Source: Argopecten irradians (lineage: Eukaryota > Mollusca > Bivalvia > Pectinida > Pectinidae). Taken from it: a DNA stretch of 64,000 nt. Within the stretch, counting starts at the first letter, position 1. Every line of letters starts with the position of its first letter. Where the stretch lies: NCBI RefSeq assembly GCF_041381155.1, contig NC_091137.1:27263351-27327350 (forward strand). The letters are read 5' to 3'. Below, one piece after another: positions 1 to 11,361 of the stretch. A program made the position numbers and the translations under genes. The notes beneath the pieces were generated by a model. That model searched no databases. It saw nothing but the letters and a program-made list of their open reading frames with translations, and was not told the DNA's origin.

Positions 1-20
1 ATCTCATTAAGACACCTCAT

Positions 21-1115
21 CAGGGGCGTAGGAAGCGGGGGGCAGGGGGGGGGGGCAACCCCCCCCCCCCCCCGTTCCCCAGTACGGGGGGCAAACATGT
101 CTTTTTGCCCCCCCCCCCATTTTCGCCGACTGAAATGTTCTTAAAATGCATATTTGAAAGAAAAAAGGGTCATCCTGCACATTTTTGTTCTTCATTCTAA
201 AAAATTTTCCGCTGCGCGGCGCATTTCCTAAAACGTTCAAGCACATAATGTTCAAACCTTTTATAGTAGAAATTCAATAGACATGAACTATACTATAAAT
301 GTCCATTAAGAGATTCTACGTACTACATTTGTATTTCAAAAAATGTCTCTTAAAAGATTACTTTGTTTATATGTCTAAGCGAGACAATTAATTTATATTT
401 ATTTTGAGTTACAAAACAATGTGCCGATGGTGTGAATACGGTATGTTCAGATCGAGCAGGTTTGCACAATGATTGACGACACAATTATCGTTTCTAAATG
501 CAGGTTACTTTAAATCGAAAAATTACCATGGTAAGAACGCTTTAAAATCATTAAAATACATCGTAAAACTCATCTCAGCCATACTAAATCGTAATATTTT
601 TCCCGGGGGAGACCCCCGAACCCCCCCCCCCCCAAACACCAAAATCTCGCGCCTTCGGGCGCTCGCAAATTCATCAAAATGCATCGTGATATATTTTTTC
701 CCGGGGGAGACCCCCGAACCCCCCTAACACCAAAATCTTGTGTCTTCGGGCGTTGGCAAATTCATCAAAATGCATCGTGAAACTTATCTTAGCCATTCTA
801 AATTGTAATATTTTTTCCCGAGGGAGACCCCCGAACCCCCCCCCCCCCCCCAAACACCTTCGGCGCTCACACGCTAATTTGGCCAATTTGCGTATTCGTT
901 AATTTCCTTTTAGCGACCCCACTGTCTATAAATGTGAACAAGGATTATATTTAATGATATATGAAAAAGGTATATAAAATATATGTGTTGTGTGTTGAAT
1001 TAATCTCCTCCTGTAGGTGCGGCGCGAGGGGGGGGGGTTTACAAAATATTGAGGACCTTTGCCCCCCCCCCCCCGAGGGAGACCCCCGATTACGTTTCAT
1101 CTTCCTACGCCACTG
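21..1115. mobile_element. Non-autonomous DNA transposon with short terminal inverted repeats
   Basis: The left end reads CAGGGGCGTAGGAAG. The right end, read on the minus strand from 1115, gives CAGTGGCGTAGGAAG. Both ends are directly flanked by CTCAT (16-20 and 1116-1120), a possible 5-bp target duplication. The CAGNGGCGTAG type of end is known from hAT-like and other cut-and-paste transposons, but hAT elements make 8-bp duplications, so the superfamily is open. The inside has no transposase frame. It carries long poly-G and poly-C runs (37-74, 105-118) and a three-copy C-rich repeat. This is probably a deletion derivative or MITE-like element. Confidence 0.55.
535..865. repeat. Three-copy C-rich repeat with gacccccgaaccccc motif
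   Basis: A unit of roughly 85-115 bp is repeated about three times: 'tcatcaaaatgcatcgtgaa', an AT-rich stretch, 'cccgggggagacccccgaac', a poly-C run of 6 to 14, then 'aacaccaaaatctcg'. The motif CCCGGGGGAGACCCCCG can fold on itself. A fourth partial copy (gagggagacccccga) lies at about 1074. All copies sit inside the 21-1115 element, so they belong to its body. The variable poly-C runs are also likely sites of sequencing error. Confidence 0.6.
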
Positions 1116-2045
1116 CTCATTTAATATTGTCCATCTGAGGAGTAGTTACAGTGTATATTATATATTAAGATCCACCAGAATGTTTTCTTGGTGTGTTCCG
1201 TGTAACATCCTATATGGTGTGTTCAATATGTAATACATCATCTAAAAGAGTATGAAATCTGTCGATTCTATTTATCTAGATTCCTAAAACGTCTAAAACT
1301 GGTGTACGTAGGGGTAGTAAGGTTGGTTTAAATATATAATATACATTAATTGTAACTAATTCTCAGATCCCTGTGAATAATATCTTGTTATCACACTTCA
1401 TTATCCTGTGAACCACTTTCTGTCACGATGTATTAGCCTACGGTTTTACATAGATCATTATGAAACCGGAAATATAACTAAATGTAGCGTAATCATTGGT
1501 GATTGGTATTTCTACAATCAACTTCCTTGTGGTTGAATAGGTTGAAACATCAAGTCATATATTATCAATATATTAGATTACAGACACAAGTAGATTGTAT
1601 ACAGACTACAGTGATAAACATTGGATAAACTTACCTCCTCTAACCCAAGCTTCTTCTATAGCTATACACACAAGACACTATATCTCCTTTGAGTCTACCG
1701 CCATGTTAGTTCTACTTTCGGTTTAGACGTGACGTTTGCAAAACCAGTAATCAATATGTGGTTACTGACTGGAACGGGTACGTAGATGTGTACACATGTG
1801 TATACATAATATAAAGCGATACGACACACTTTGTGTATATATTTTAAACATATCGTCATTCATTATAGGTATATAACCGAAATCTGCATCAAAGGAAGCT
1901 AGTATCATCTTGTAAAGATACCTCTTGATTGTCATGACTGGTTCTAGAGATGTCCAATAAAGACCAGGTAGTACGTTATTACTCTTCAAATTCCTGTTAT
2001 TTTGTAGCAAGATGTAAGTAGTTTGTCTTCTTGTGAAATATAAAG
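1116..2045. other. No gene recognised
   Basis: This is AT-rich intergenic DNA. The open frame at 1762-2115 on the minus strand runs into the tandem repeat that follows and shows no domain. Nothing else stands out. Confidence 0.5.
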
Positions 2046-2285
2046 CCAAACCTGTATAAACATCACCCATGGGGCAGTCAAACCTGTCTATAAAAACCGC
2101 CCATGGGACAGTCAAACCTGTCTATAAAGACTCACATGGGGCAGTCAAGTCTGTCTATAAAGACCACCCATGGGGCAGTCAAACCTGTTTATAAAGACCA
2201 TCCATGGGACAGTCAACCCTGTTTATAAAGACCATCCATGGGACAGTCAAACCTGTCTATAAAGACTTCCCTTGGACAGGGAAAA
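2046..2285. repeat. Minisatellite, ~34-bp unit, about 7 copies
   Basis: The unit is built on 'cagtcaaacctgtctataaa' followed by gaccacccatggg(g/a). Copies differ by single substitutions (gggcagtc against gggacagtc, tctataaag against tttataaag). A related stretch in the opposite orientation (ggtctttatacacaggttg) follows at about 2303-2321. 'Acctgtctataaagacca' motifs are common dispersed repeats in bivalves, from general knowledge. Confidence 0.85.
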
Positions 2286-2659
2286 TTGTTTTTATAGCCA
2301 GGTGGTCTTTATACACAGGTTGCATTGTGTTGGAAATGGACATTTGGGACCCTATGAAAGTGTTCCTATTACGCAGGCTGTCTATACAGAGGTGGTCGCC
2401 AAGGCAAGTTTTACTGAATATTCGTATGAATTGTGATAAGATAACAATTCTAATGCAGTCATAAAATTCGAAATACTACATGTAATCAGTTAAAAAAAAT
2501 CAAATGAAATCGATTTCAAACTCAGAGAAATATTATTGGCATGTTATAATTCTCTTCTTCTTGAGTTTTGTGTTTCGCAGACCGAAAATTAAATTGTTGC
2601 AATTTTCATTTTATATCTAACGGGATAAATATTATGTGGAAGTCTGAGTTTATTGGTAG

Positions 2660-2935
2660 GTAGTCACAGTTAACACGATATGATAAAACTGATGTGTAAT
2701 TATCAGAAACAGAAAATGTCTCTCCATGAAAAAACAGACTTTTATGAAGCGTAAATTTTATTTTGAAAAGTAATTTCGAATACTATAAGTCTGAATGTAT
2801 AAGTACCTAGTCAAATTTAACACGATATAAAAAAACTGATGTTTAATTAGCAGATTCAGAAAATGCCTTTCCATAAAAAACAGACATTTATGAAGTGTAA
2901 GTTGCATTTTGAAAAGTAATTTCGAATAATATGAT
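2660..2935. repeat. Diverged tandem duplication, ~147-bp period
   Basis: The stretch beginning 'taacacgatatgataaaact' at 2671 recurs at 2818 as 'taacacgatataaaaaaact'. Both copies end in 'ttttgaaaagtaatttcgaa'. The copies are roughly 85% alike. No coding potential is seen. Confidence 0.75.
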
Positions 2936-3100
2936 AATGACGTTTTTGATTACTTTCGGCTCTCAACTTTTAAAACAGCTTTTGGCAAACCCGGCATGAG
3001 TTTAATCTCATTTCGTATGATCCAGTTGTTTGCATATTTTGACTAACTATACATCTAAGTACACCAAGCACGCATGTAACAAGAGAGGGAAAAATGTAGC

Positions 3101-3170
3101 GGCCAGACCGGGATTCGAACCTAGATCCTTCGAACACTAGCTGAATGCTCTACCGCTGAGCTACCTGGTC
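3101..3170 (-). mobile_element. tRNA-Thr-like sequence, probably a tRNA-derived SINE head
   Basis: Read on the minus strand, this 70-nt stretch has a tRNA layout. There is a D-arm with A-box (TAGCTCAGCGGTAGAGC), a 7-nt anticodon loop CTAGTGT (anticodon AGT, Thr), and a perfect B-box GGTTCGAATCC. The acceptor strands GACCAGG and TCTGGCC pair with one mismatch and one wobble. The anticodon and T stems also carry mismatches. Flawed stems with intact pol III boxes fit a SINE head or a tRNA pseudogene better than a working tRNA gene. The SINE body would then extend toward about 2950, but its tail could not be defined. Confidence 0.55.
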
Positions 3171-3484
3171 ACCGCCCAATCCCACTACACACCATATTCT
3201 TCTACTGGTAAACTGATTATTCCTGGAAATTAACTTCGCATTTTCATTTCTGAAGACTTTTCGTGTAGAGTCCATTATCATTTTCATATAGTCACAAATA
3301 TAAGTTGTATTGCCTTACAAAAGGCACGCTTGGTCACTTTTTACAATGGTTCAGGATGGTTAAAAAATCTGCAAAAGCAAATCATTGTCTTTATTTCAAC
3401 AAAGAGTGATAATATTGTAGTGTCCAATATCCAAGTGGCGTTGTATGCTCCGATAATATAAAAAACGCAGATAGGTTCTGATTA

Positions 3485-3518
3485 TGACGTCATAATTATA
3501 ATGACGTGAATGCGTCAC
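3485..3518. promoter_or_regulatory. CRE-like cluster upstream of the ankyrin/SOCS-box gene
   Basis: A perfect CRE palindrome TGACGTCA lies at 3485-3492. It is followed at 3502-3517 by an inverted pair of half sites, TGACG and CGTCA. The cluster ends about 40 bp before the start codon at 3554. CREB/ATF proteins bind such sites. A role here is inferred from position only. Confidence 0.45.
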
Positions 3519-3553
3519 ATGACATGTCGTTTTAAATTCCAATTCTGTACAGA

Positions 3554-4852
3554 ATGGGGTGCAAAATGTCCACTTATATGATATCCGAAACTGAATCAAT
3601 ACAGGAATTTGCTCGTTCTATCGAGGGTATGGCCGCTAGCGAAAGACTACATGCTGCCATCCTATCCGATGACTTGGAACTTTGTCGATTTATCTTAAAG
3701 CGATATTCGGGCGGGAGATTTCCAACTGCACAAGAATTTCCTCATGGTCAAGTTTCGCGGTCTCCGCCAATGCACGTTGCATGCATGTATCGAAGAACAG
3801 AAATAGTGTCATTTTTTGCAGAAAGTGGAGCAGACGTCAACGCACTCGACATGTACGGAAGAACACCGTGTAATGTTTGTTTGCAGTATTGGCCACGTAT
3901 TTGGCCAGATGAGGACACTGTCTTTTTTGATGATCTAGCAATTGAAGAAGATTTTTGGAATACCATGAAAGAACAGATCTGTAAAACATCGAGTATATTG
4001 GATGTACTTTTAAAACATGGTGCGAATGTAGAGGAAAGAATCTGCTCCGAAAACCAGTCTCTACTCCATTTCGCAGCTAAAAAGGAACTGCATGGTGCTA
4101 TGGAGATTTTGATTAAAGCTGGTGCTGATTTAAATATTTGTGATGATCAGTCGTGTACACCTCTTGCTGTAGCAGCTAAGCATGGCAGGTTAAGAAGCAT
4201 AAAATACCTCATTAATCAAGGTGCTGACGTCACACTTACCGATGTGAATGGTTGTACATATTTGCACCATTTGTGCTCGTGCGAAAGGCTATCCGTGTCA
4301 GAACTCCGTGATGTACTGTGTGACGCTCAAGTTTCAGTGATTAACCAGACAAACAACGACGGTAAAACAATATTGCACATCATCTCAAGCCAAGGAAACG
4401 GAGACAAGATCTCGTACTTGTTGCAGATAGGTTGTGATGCTAATGAGAAAGATAGCCTGGGCCGGACGCCATTATTTTGGCTCTTGGATACCTGCGAGCC
4501 CGGTCGATGTCTCCTTGGAATCGAGTGTCTTCTTATGGAAACTACCCAGGTAAACATTCGGGACTCGCAAGGTAACTATCCATTGTGTTTCCATGGGTAC
4601 CGAAGAGAAATGCCAAACATTCTGAAAGATTTGATGGCAATGTCGACTTCTCCGTCTCGTTTATTTTACCTGTGTATCCAGAGTGTCAGACATGCTATGG
4701 GGAGAAGCAGACAAAACGTCCGCCATTTGACCCAACTCCAACTCCCAGGAGTGATAACATCTGAAATTGTTCTCGTCAGTAACTTCATGAATATGCCTCT
4801 GTTAGTCAATGGGGTGCGTGGCGAACGCCCAGACAGTGACGACGTCGAATGA
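3554..4852 (+). CDS. Ankyrin repeat and SOCS box (ASB-like) protein
   Basis: This is an intronless 432-residue frame. Ankyrin repeats are visible at about 69-103 (PPMHVACMYRRTEIV... SGADVNALD), 146-165, 167-196 (LLHFAAKK...AGADLNICD), 200-229 (TPLAVAAKHGRLRSIKYL), 233-264, 269-299 (KTILHIISSQ) and 303-337 (GRTPLFWLLD). Residues about 366-407 match a SOCS box: SRLFYLCIQSV fits the elongin-C-binding BC box (L-x-x-L-C-x-x-x-hydrophobic), and LQLPGVI sits where the Cullin-5-binding LPxP motif is expected. ASB proteins are substrate receptors of Cul5-elongin B/C ubiquitin ligases, with ankyrins choosing the substrate. No transmembrane segment is evident. Met1 (3554) and Met5 (3566) are both possible starts. 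The substrate, and orthology to a given ASB number, cannot be told. A spliced 5' UTR exon is possible. Confidence 0.85.
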   Translation: MGCKMSTYMISETESIQEFARSIEGMAASERLHAAILSDDLELCRFILKRYSGGRFPTAQEFPHGQVSRSPPMHVACMYRRTEIVSFFAESGADVNALDMYGRTPCNVCLQYWPRIWPDEDTVFFDDLAIEEDFWNTMKEQICKTSSILDVLLKHGANVEERICSENQSLLHFAAKKELHGAMEILIKAGADLNICDDQSCTPLAVAAKHGRLRSIKYLINQGADVTLTDVNGCTYLHHLCSCERLSVSELRDVLCDAQVSVINQTNNDGKTILHIISSQGNGDKISYLLQIGCDANEKDSLGRTPLFWLLDTCEPGRCLLGIECLLMETTQVNIRDSQGNYPLCFHGYRREMPNILKDLMAMSTSPSRLFYLCIQSVRHAMGRSRQNVRHLTQLQLPGVITSEIVLVSNFMNMPLLVNGVRGERPDSDDVE

Positions 4853-4869
4853 ATCCATTAAGAAAAGGA

Positions 4870-5995
4870 CAATAGAAATACAAAAACAGGGAATAAAACC
4901 AAAAAAACCCAGATACAACAACAAAGTAGTCACATCAGAGATAGTAACAACCCGTCAGAATAGCGACAGACAAAATATGTGAGACGTTTACAAACGGAAA
5001 ACAAGTAAAACACGCTGCAGGTATGGAGACAGAAAAAGGATAATACAGGAAACAGTAACAGATGAAAAGGTGTGAATGAAGAGTTCATGGGACAAATAAA
5101 CAAATGATAAAATAACAATGGACCAATTAACAAACGACCAAGCGTCACAGTATCAAAGGACCAAGCAACATGGTAACAAAGGACCAAACAACAAAATAAC
5201 AAAGGATCAAGAAACAAATTAATAAAGGACCAAGAAACAAATTAGCACAGGACCAAGAAACAAATTAATAAAGGACCGAACAAAAAAGGACCAAGCAACA
5301 AATTAATAAAAGCCCAAGCAACAATTAACAAATGACCAAGCAACAAATTAACAAAGGGCCAAGAAACAGATTAATAAAGGACCAAGAAATTAATTAGCAC
5401 AGGACCAAGAAACAAATTAATAAAGGACCGAACAAAAAAGGACCAAGCAACAAATTAACAAAGGACCAAGCAACAAATTAATAAAAGCAAAAGCAACAAT
5501 TAATAAAGGACCAAGAAACAAATTAGCACAGGACCAAGAAACAAATTAATAAAGGACCGAACAAAAAGGACCAAGCAACAAATTAACAAATGACCAAGCA
5601 ACAAATTAATAAAAGCCCAAGCAACAATTAACAAAGGACCAAGCAACAAATTAACAAAGGGCCAAGAAACAGATTAATAAAGGACCAAGAAACAAATTAG
5701 CACAGGATCAAGAAACAAATTAATAAAGGACCAAGCAAAAGTAACAAAGGACCAAACAACAAATCAATAAAGGATCAAGCAAACAAACGACCGCGCAGCA
5801 TAGTATCAAAGGACCACACAACAGGGTTACAAATGACCAAGCAAAAAATTAATAAAGGACCAGACAACAAAGTTTCAAATGACCAAACAATAAATAAACA
5901 ACGAACCAATCAACAAATTAACAAAGGACCAAGCAACAAAGTGACAAATGACCACACAATAGAGTATTAAAGTTTCAAGCAACAAAGTAACAAAG
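4870..5995. repeat. Degenerate minisatellite, ~24-bp unit with higher-order blocks
   Basis: The units are variants of 'aggaccaagaaacaaattaa' plus 'taaa', alternating with ccaagcaacaaattaacaaa forms. A larger block marked by 'attagcacagga' recurs near 5232, 5393, 5522 and 5697, at spacings of about 130-175 bp, so groups of 24-mers were duplicated together. The strand is very poor in T. The right end (aacaaagtaacaaaggactt) already resembles the core of the following 54-bp array. Confidence 0.85.
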
Positions 5996-6054
5996 GACTT
6001 AGGGGAGAGACGCAAAAGAAGGGGTGGAAAAGGAAAAGCGAAAATGGCAAAAGT

Positions 6055-8263
6055 CATAGAGGATGAAGGAACAAAAATGGAAACAAATAGGAACTAAGGA
6101 CAAAGTAACAAGGTATCAAGGACAAAGACAGATGAAACAAATACGAACAAAGGACAAAGTAACAGGGGATCAAGGACAAAGACAGATGAAACAAATAGGA
6201 ACAAAGGACAAAGTAACAGGGGATCAAGGACAAAGACAGATGAAACAAATAGGAACAAAGGACAAAGTAACAGGGGATCAAGGACAAAGACAGATGAAAC
6301 AAATAGGAACAAAGGACAAAGTAACAGGGGATCAAGGACAAAGACAGATGAAACAAATAGGAACAAAGGACAAAGTAACAGGGGATCAAGGACAAAGACA
6401 GATGAAACAAATAGGAACAAAGGACAAAGTAACAGGGGATCAAGGACAAAGACAGATGAAACAAATAGGAACAAAGGACAAAGTACAGGGATCAAGGACA
6501 AAGACAGATGAACTAGAACAAAGGACAAAGTAACAGGGATCAAGGACAAAGACAGATGAAACAAATAGGAACAAAGGACAAAGTAACAGGGGATCAAGGA
6601 CAAAGACAATGAAACAAAAGGAACAAAGGACAAAGAACAGGATCAAGACAAAGACAGATGAAACAAATAGGAACAAAGGACAAAGTAACAGGGGATCAAG
6701 GACAAAGGCAGATGAAACAAATAGGAACAAAGGACAAAGTAACAGGGGATCAAGGACAAAGGCAGATGAAACAAATAGGAACAAAGGACAAAGTAACAGG
6801 GGATCAAGGACAAAGGCAGATGAAACAAATAGGAACAAAGGACAAAAGTAACAGGGGATCAAGGACAAAGACAGATGAAACAAATACGAACAAAGGACAA
6901 AGTAACAGGGGATCAAGGACAAAGACAGATGAAACAAATAGGAACAAAGGACAAAGTAACAGGGGATCAAGGACAAAGACAGATGAAACAAATAGGAACA
7001 AAGGACAAAGTAACAGGGGATCAAGGACAAAGACAGATGAAACAAATAGGAACAAAGGACAAAGTAACAGGGGATCAAGGACAAAGACAGATGAAACAAA
7101 TAGGAACAAAGGACAAAGTAACAGGGGATCAAGGACAAAGACAGATGAAACAAATAGGAACAAAGGACAAAGTAACAGGGGATCAAGGACAAAGCGTGAA
7201 CAAATAAACAAGACAAGTAACAGGGATCAAGACAAAGACAGATGAAACAAATACGAACTAAGGACAAAGTAACAGGGGATCAAGGACAAAGACAGATGAA
7301 ACAAATAGGAACAAAGGACAAAAGTAACAGGGGATCAAGGACAAAGACAGATGAAACAAATAGGAACAAAGGACAAAGTAACAGGGGATCAAGGACAAAG
7401 ACAGATGAAACAAATAGGAACAAAGGACAAAGTAACAGGGGATCAAGGACAAAGACAGATGAAACAAATAGGAACAAAGGACAAAGTAACAGGGGATCAA
7501 GGACAAAGACAGATGAAACAAATAGGAACAAAGGACAAAGTAACAGGGGATCAAGGACAAAGACAGATGAAACAAATAGGAACAAAGGACAAAGTAACAG
7601 GGGATCAAGGACAAAGACAGATGAAACAAATAGGAACAAAGGACAAAGTAACAGGGGATCAAGGACAAAGACAGATGAAACAAATAGGAACAAAGGACAA
7701 AGTAACAGGGGATCAAGGACAAAGACAGATGAAACAAATAGGAACAAAGGACAAAGTAACAGGGGATCAAGGACAAAGACAGATGAAACAAATAGAACAA
7801 GGACAAAGTAACAGGGGTACAAGGACAAAGGCAAGAGATCACACAAACAAATAGAACAAGGACAAAGTAACAGGGGATCAAGGACAAAGGCAGATGAAAC
7901 AAATACGAACTAAGGACAAAGCAACAGGGGATCAAGGACAAAGACAGATGAAACAAATACGAACTAAGGACAAAGTAACAGGGGATCAAGGACAAAGACA
8001 GATGAAACAAATACGAACAAAGGACAAAGTAACAGGGGATCAAGGACAAAGACAGATGAAACAAATAGGAACAAAGGACAAAGTAACAGGGGATCAAGGA
8101 CAAAGACAGATGAAACAAATAGGAACAAAGGACAAAGTAACAGGGGATCAAGGACAAAGACAGATGAAACAAATAGGAACAAAGGACAAAGTAACAGGGG
8201 ATCAAGGACAAAGGCAAATGAAACAAACACGAACTAAGGACAAAGTAACAGGGGATTGCTTAA
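6055..8263. repeat. Minisatellite, 54-bp unit, about 40 copies
   Basis: The unit contains 'gatgaaacaaataggaacaa', 'aggacaaagtaacagggg' and 'atcaaggacaaagaca'. Most copies are identical or differ by 1-2 substitutions (aatacgaac, aaggcagatg). Degenerate patches lie near 6480-6660, 7190-7260 and 7790-7900. Because 54 is 18 codons and the unit has no stop in several frames, long frames appear on both strands (for example 7258-8226 minus and 7242-7811 plus). They translate to perfect 18-residue repeats such as KQIGTKDKVTGDQGQRQ and are by-products of the repeat, not credible genes. Confidence 0.95.
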
Positions 8264-8599
8264 TAACAGATACTGCAAAATGATAGGCAACCGACCGCCG
8301 AGGAACGATGGGAAATAATAGAAATCAGAGCACGAGGTGGGGGATATATAGCTACGGAAACAATAAGACTGGTTATGTAACAAATCTCAGCAGATAAATG
8401 TACGAAATCAGTGTAATGGAGATGGAGTTACAAAATAAGTACATACAGTCGCAAAAGAATAACTACAGACAGTAACAAAAGTTAGAAAATAAAGACAATA
8501 GTAGCAGCCATTGAAGTAGTTAACTTGTCAATCACTTCGTCCCCTGGTGACCTGGTGACGTCAATCAATGGTAAGATGATAGGTACAACTGTACCTGAT
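8264..8599. other. Spacer between minisatellite and LINE; nothing recognised
   Basis: The first part (to about 8500) is A-rich with array-like words (aaaataagtacatacag). No gene, RNA or clear repeat boundary is seen. The LINE could start somewhat earlier than 8600. Confidence 0.4.
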
Positions 8600-9583
8600 G
8601 ATCAGTTGTAACAGATGGGTCTGTATAGTCTTCCGAAGATTCGTTTGTTGATATAGAAAACGAACTAGCTAGGTTTTCAATCGATGTACCTAACATTTTT
8701 AGTGGGCGACTTTAATGTCCGTACTAGAACGTTATCTGTTTACAATATACCGGATGAGAACCTCCTCAACAATATTGATATCGATACTTCCGAGGTAGAT
8801 TGTATTTATGCTTATTAAAAACTTCTATCTTGTAATGTTCTACCCGAGAACAAAGAACGTTAACAAAGATGTTGGTCGCGGACAGGTATGGTTCAAAATT
8901 GATTGAAATGTATAAATAGATGCTCTATTTATCGGAAACGGTCGACTCTACAAAGATCGTGAAATTGGATAGACGACATGTAAAGTTAATACTGTAGATT
9001 ATCTATTGTGGAATGTTGAAGCTATTAATTTCATTATTGATTTTCAAATATGTGATTTCAATCCTATGTTTTCCTATGTACATTGTCAAATACGAATTTG
9101 TATCGATGGTAAGTCTTTGCATGCTGACAGGGTTTATGATGATCCTGTGATGGTCAATTATTTAAAAAGGGATCAAAACAAGAAATTCACAGAAGCGATC
9201 GATGCCGAAACAAATCAAGGTTTTGGGTAAACGAGTAGACAGTCTGAAGAATGGTAACATTATTGATAAGAACAATATTGACAATATTGTGTCAGACTTG
9301 TGTAAAGTTATGCTAGATACTTCAAGGAAGACCATGGGTTCTAAAACATACGTAAACAGCGAATCGAAAATGAAAGTAAAAACTAAAAATAAACATTGCT
9401 AGTTTTAACAAGAGCAAGTCAAAATACAATAAAAACAAAAGTAATGAAAACAAAACAAAAAAGGCCAAACACAAAGAATTTGGAAAAAAAATCATTCAAA
9501 AGAAAATTCGAAGAACAAAAACAAGGAATACGACATTGATTCGGATACATTATTTACCTTCTTAAAGAAATGAATAAATGATA

Positions 9584-9647
<64 letters not shown>

Positions 9648-10985
9648 TAAAAAGCGCCCGGAGTTGATAAGCTATTGAACGAAGACCAAAAATACTAACC
9701 TGAGGATGATATAGCTGTTGTGTGTAAATTATTCAATTTAGTATTTAATTCTGGAGTAATTTCTGAGTTTTGGACAATCGGAATTATTAAACCAAACCTA
9801 TGAAAATAAGGGGGGTCCTGCTGATCCAAATAAGTACAGGGGTATAACATTAATTAGTTGTCTTGGAAAACTGTTCACTCGTATTTGAATAACCGACTTA
9901 CTTATTGTTTTCAAGCAAATACAATACAATATTCAATTTCTTCTTCATGCACTTACATCGTCATACTCATATAATAATCAAAAGCTATACACAACATTTG
10001 TTGACTCTAGAAAAGCGTTCGATACAATATGGACAGTTGGTTTGTGGAAAAGGCTTCGTGAAAGTAAAGTAGGGGTATATGTTTTTCTATTATAAAGAAT
10101 ATGTATAAAAATATTAAATCTTGTGTGGAATACAAAAATATTCAATCTGGATTATTTCCTTCTTTAGTGGAAGTCAAACAAGGTGAGGATTTATCTCCAT
10201 TCATGTTTTTTATTTTCCTTAATGATATTGAGCGTTTCTTCAAAGATAATGATGTACTCCCTTTAGCCAATATACAAACAAAAGTCGGATACTTCCAAAG
10301 GCTTACAAAAAGCCCTTGAAGTTTTTCAAAAATACTGTAAAATGTGGAGGCTCGAGGTAAATGTAAAGAAAACAAAAAATTAGTATTTCCTAAAGCGCAA
10401 ATCTAACAATAATCATGAATTTAAAATCAACGGCCAAGTCATTGAATAGGTTGATGGTTTTAGTTATCTGGGATTCGCTTTTAATGATAATGGTAATTTG
10501 TTTAAAAGCAAACAGAAGCTATGCGAGCAAGCACAAAAGTCTTTTTTTTTTCAATCTATCGCAAGATAAAAAAATCAACATCTAACAACTGACTTACAAT
10601 TAACTTGAACTATTTGATATTGATACATTAGTTACTCCAATATTGCTATATGGGTCTGAAATATTGGGCTACGAGAACATTAAAACCATTGAACAAATTC
10701 ATCTGAAAATTTGTAAACGAATTTTAGGTTCAAGATCAACCACTGACTCCTAATTTTATGATTTAAGGAGAACTGGCCCTCTTGAAATAATTGTTAAGTT
10801 AAGGATGCTGAACTTATAACTCACTTTTATTTAACGAATCAAAATTAAGCATAGTCATATTTACCAGTTAATGTTTAAGTTCCATTTTTATTATATGTAA
10901 GACTTCGAATGGATTGAATTTATTAAGAAAATTCTTGGAAAATAGGACGAAGTGAGGTTTTCCAGATCCAGGTTACAGTTAACAA
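8600..10985 (+). mobile_element. Decayed APE-type LINE (non-LTR retrotransposon)
   Basis: Pieces of one LINE protein can be read in order on the plus strand, scattered over all three frames. Near 8650-8800 is the apurinic endonuclease segment (ENELARFSIDVPNIF, then GDFNVRTRTLSVYNIPDE). At 8950-9200 is the end of that domain (NGRLYKDREIG-like, then YLLWNVEAINFI). At 9770-9890 is the start of the reverse transcriptase (IGIIKP, then NKYRGITLISCLGKLF). At 9980-10320 are further fingers/palm pieces (VDSRKAFDTIW, then SPFMFFIFLNDIERF). At 10300-10530 is the thumb (LQKALEVFQKYCKMWRLEV). At 10620-10790 is the C-terminal region (TPILLYGSE, then IHLKICKRILG). Many stops and frameshifts make it inactive. 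The YADD box is not intact. The clade was not determined. It ends near an (AT)n run. Confidence 0.85.
9577..9642. repeat. (GAT)n microsatellite inside the LINE
   Basis: About 20 near-perfect GAT triplets lie between the endonuclease and reverse transcriptase parts of the LINE. Read with the flanking LINE frame they would encode an aspartate run. Confidence 0.95.
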
Positions 10986-10989
10986 ATTC

Positions 10990-11013
10990 TATATATATAT
11001 ATATATATATATA
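10990..11013. repeat. (AT)n microsatellite
   Basis: Twelve uninterrupted TA units lie just after the recognisable LINE sequence. They may replace its tail. Confidence 0.95.
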
Positions 11014-11317
11014 AAAAAACATAAAGAAAATACTTGTCGACCAATTTTCGCAACGATGGAATTCGGAAATCGAAAATGCTTCCAGGGGTGTAGAGATCGT
11101 AAGTAATCGGAAACCTTGTTAAATGTATCGAGGATGTGAAACGTCAGATAATACAAATTAATAATTCTAAATAATTGTATACACATGCATACAAACGATT
11201 GTTTAACAGATATAATAGCACTGATGGGCATATATCGTAGATTATAGGGGATGGAAAAAGTAATGTATATTTCATATTGCGTGCGATCGATATTTTTGGA
11301 TATTCATAATAGCGTAT

Positions 11318-11361
11318 TCATATATATATATATAACTAAATTATTATTATTATTATTATTT
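11318..11361. repeat. (AT)n and (ATT)n microsatellites
   Basis: A short (AT) run at 11318-11333 is followed by seven ATT units at about 11341-11361. Confidence 0.9.

Noticed and set aside
3101-3170. Functional tRNA-Thr gene
   Set aside because: Acceptor, anticodon and T stems have mismatches and no clean pol III terminator follows closely. A SINE head or pseudogene is likelier.
6054-8283. Many long open frames on both strands, up to 322 codons (7258-8226 minus)
   Set aside because: They follow from a 54-bp (18-codon) repeat without stops. Several overlapping frames are open at once, the proteins are perfect 18-residue repeats, and single-base slips break them.
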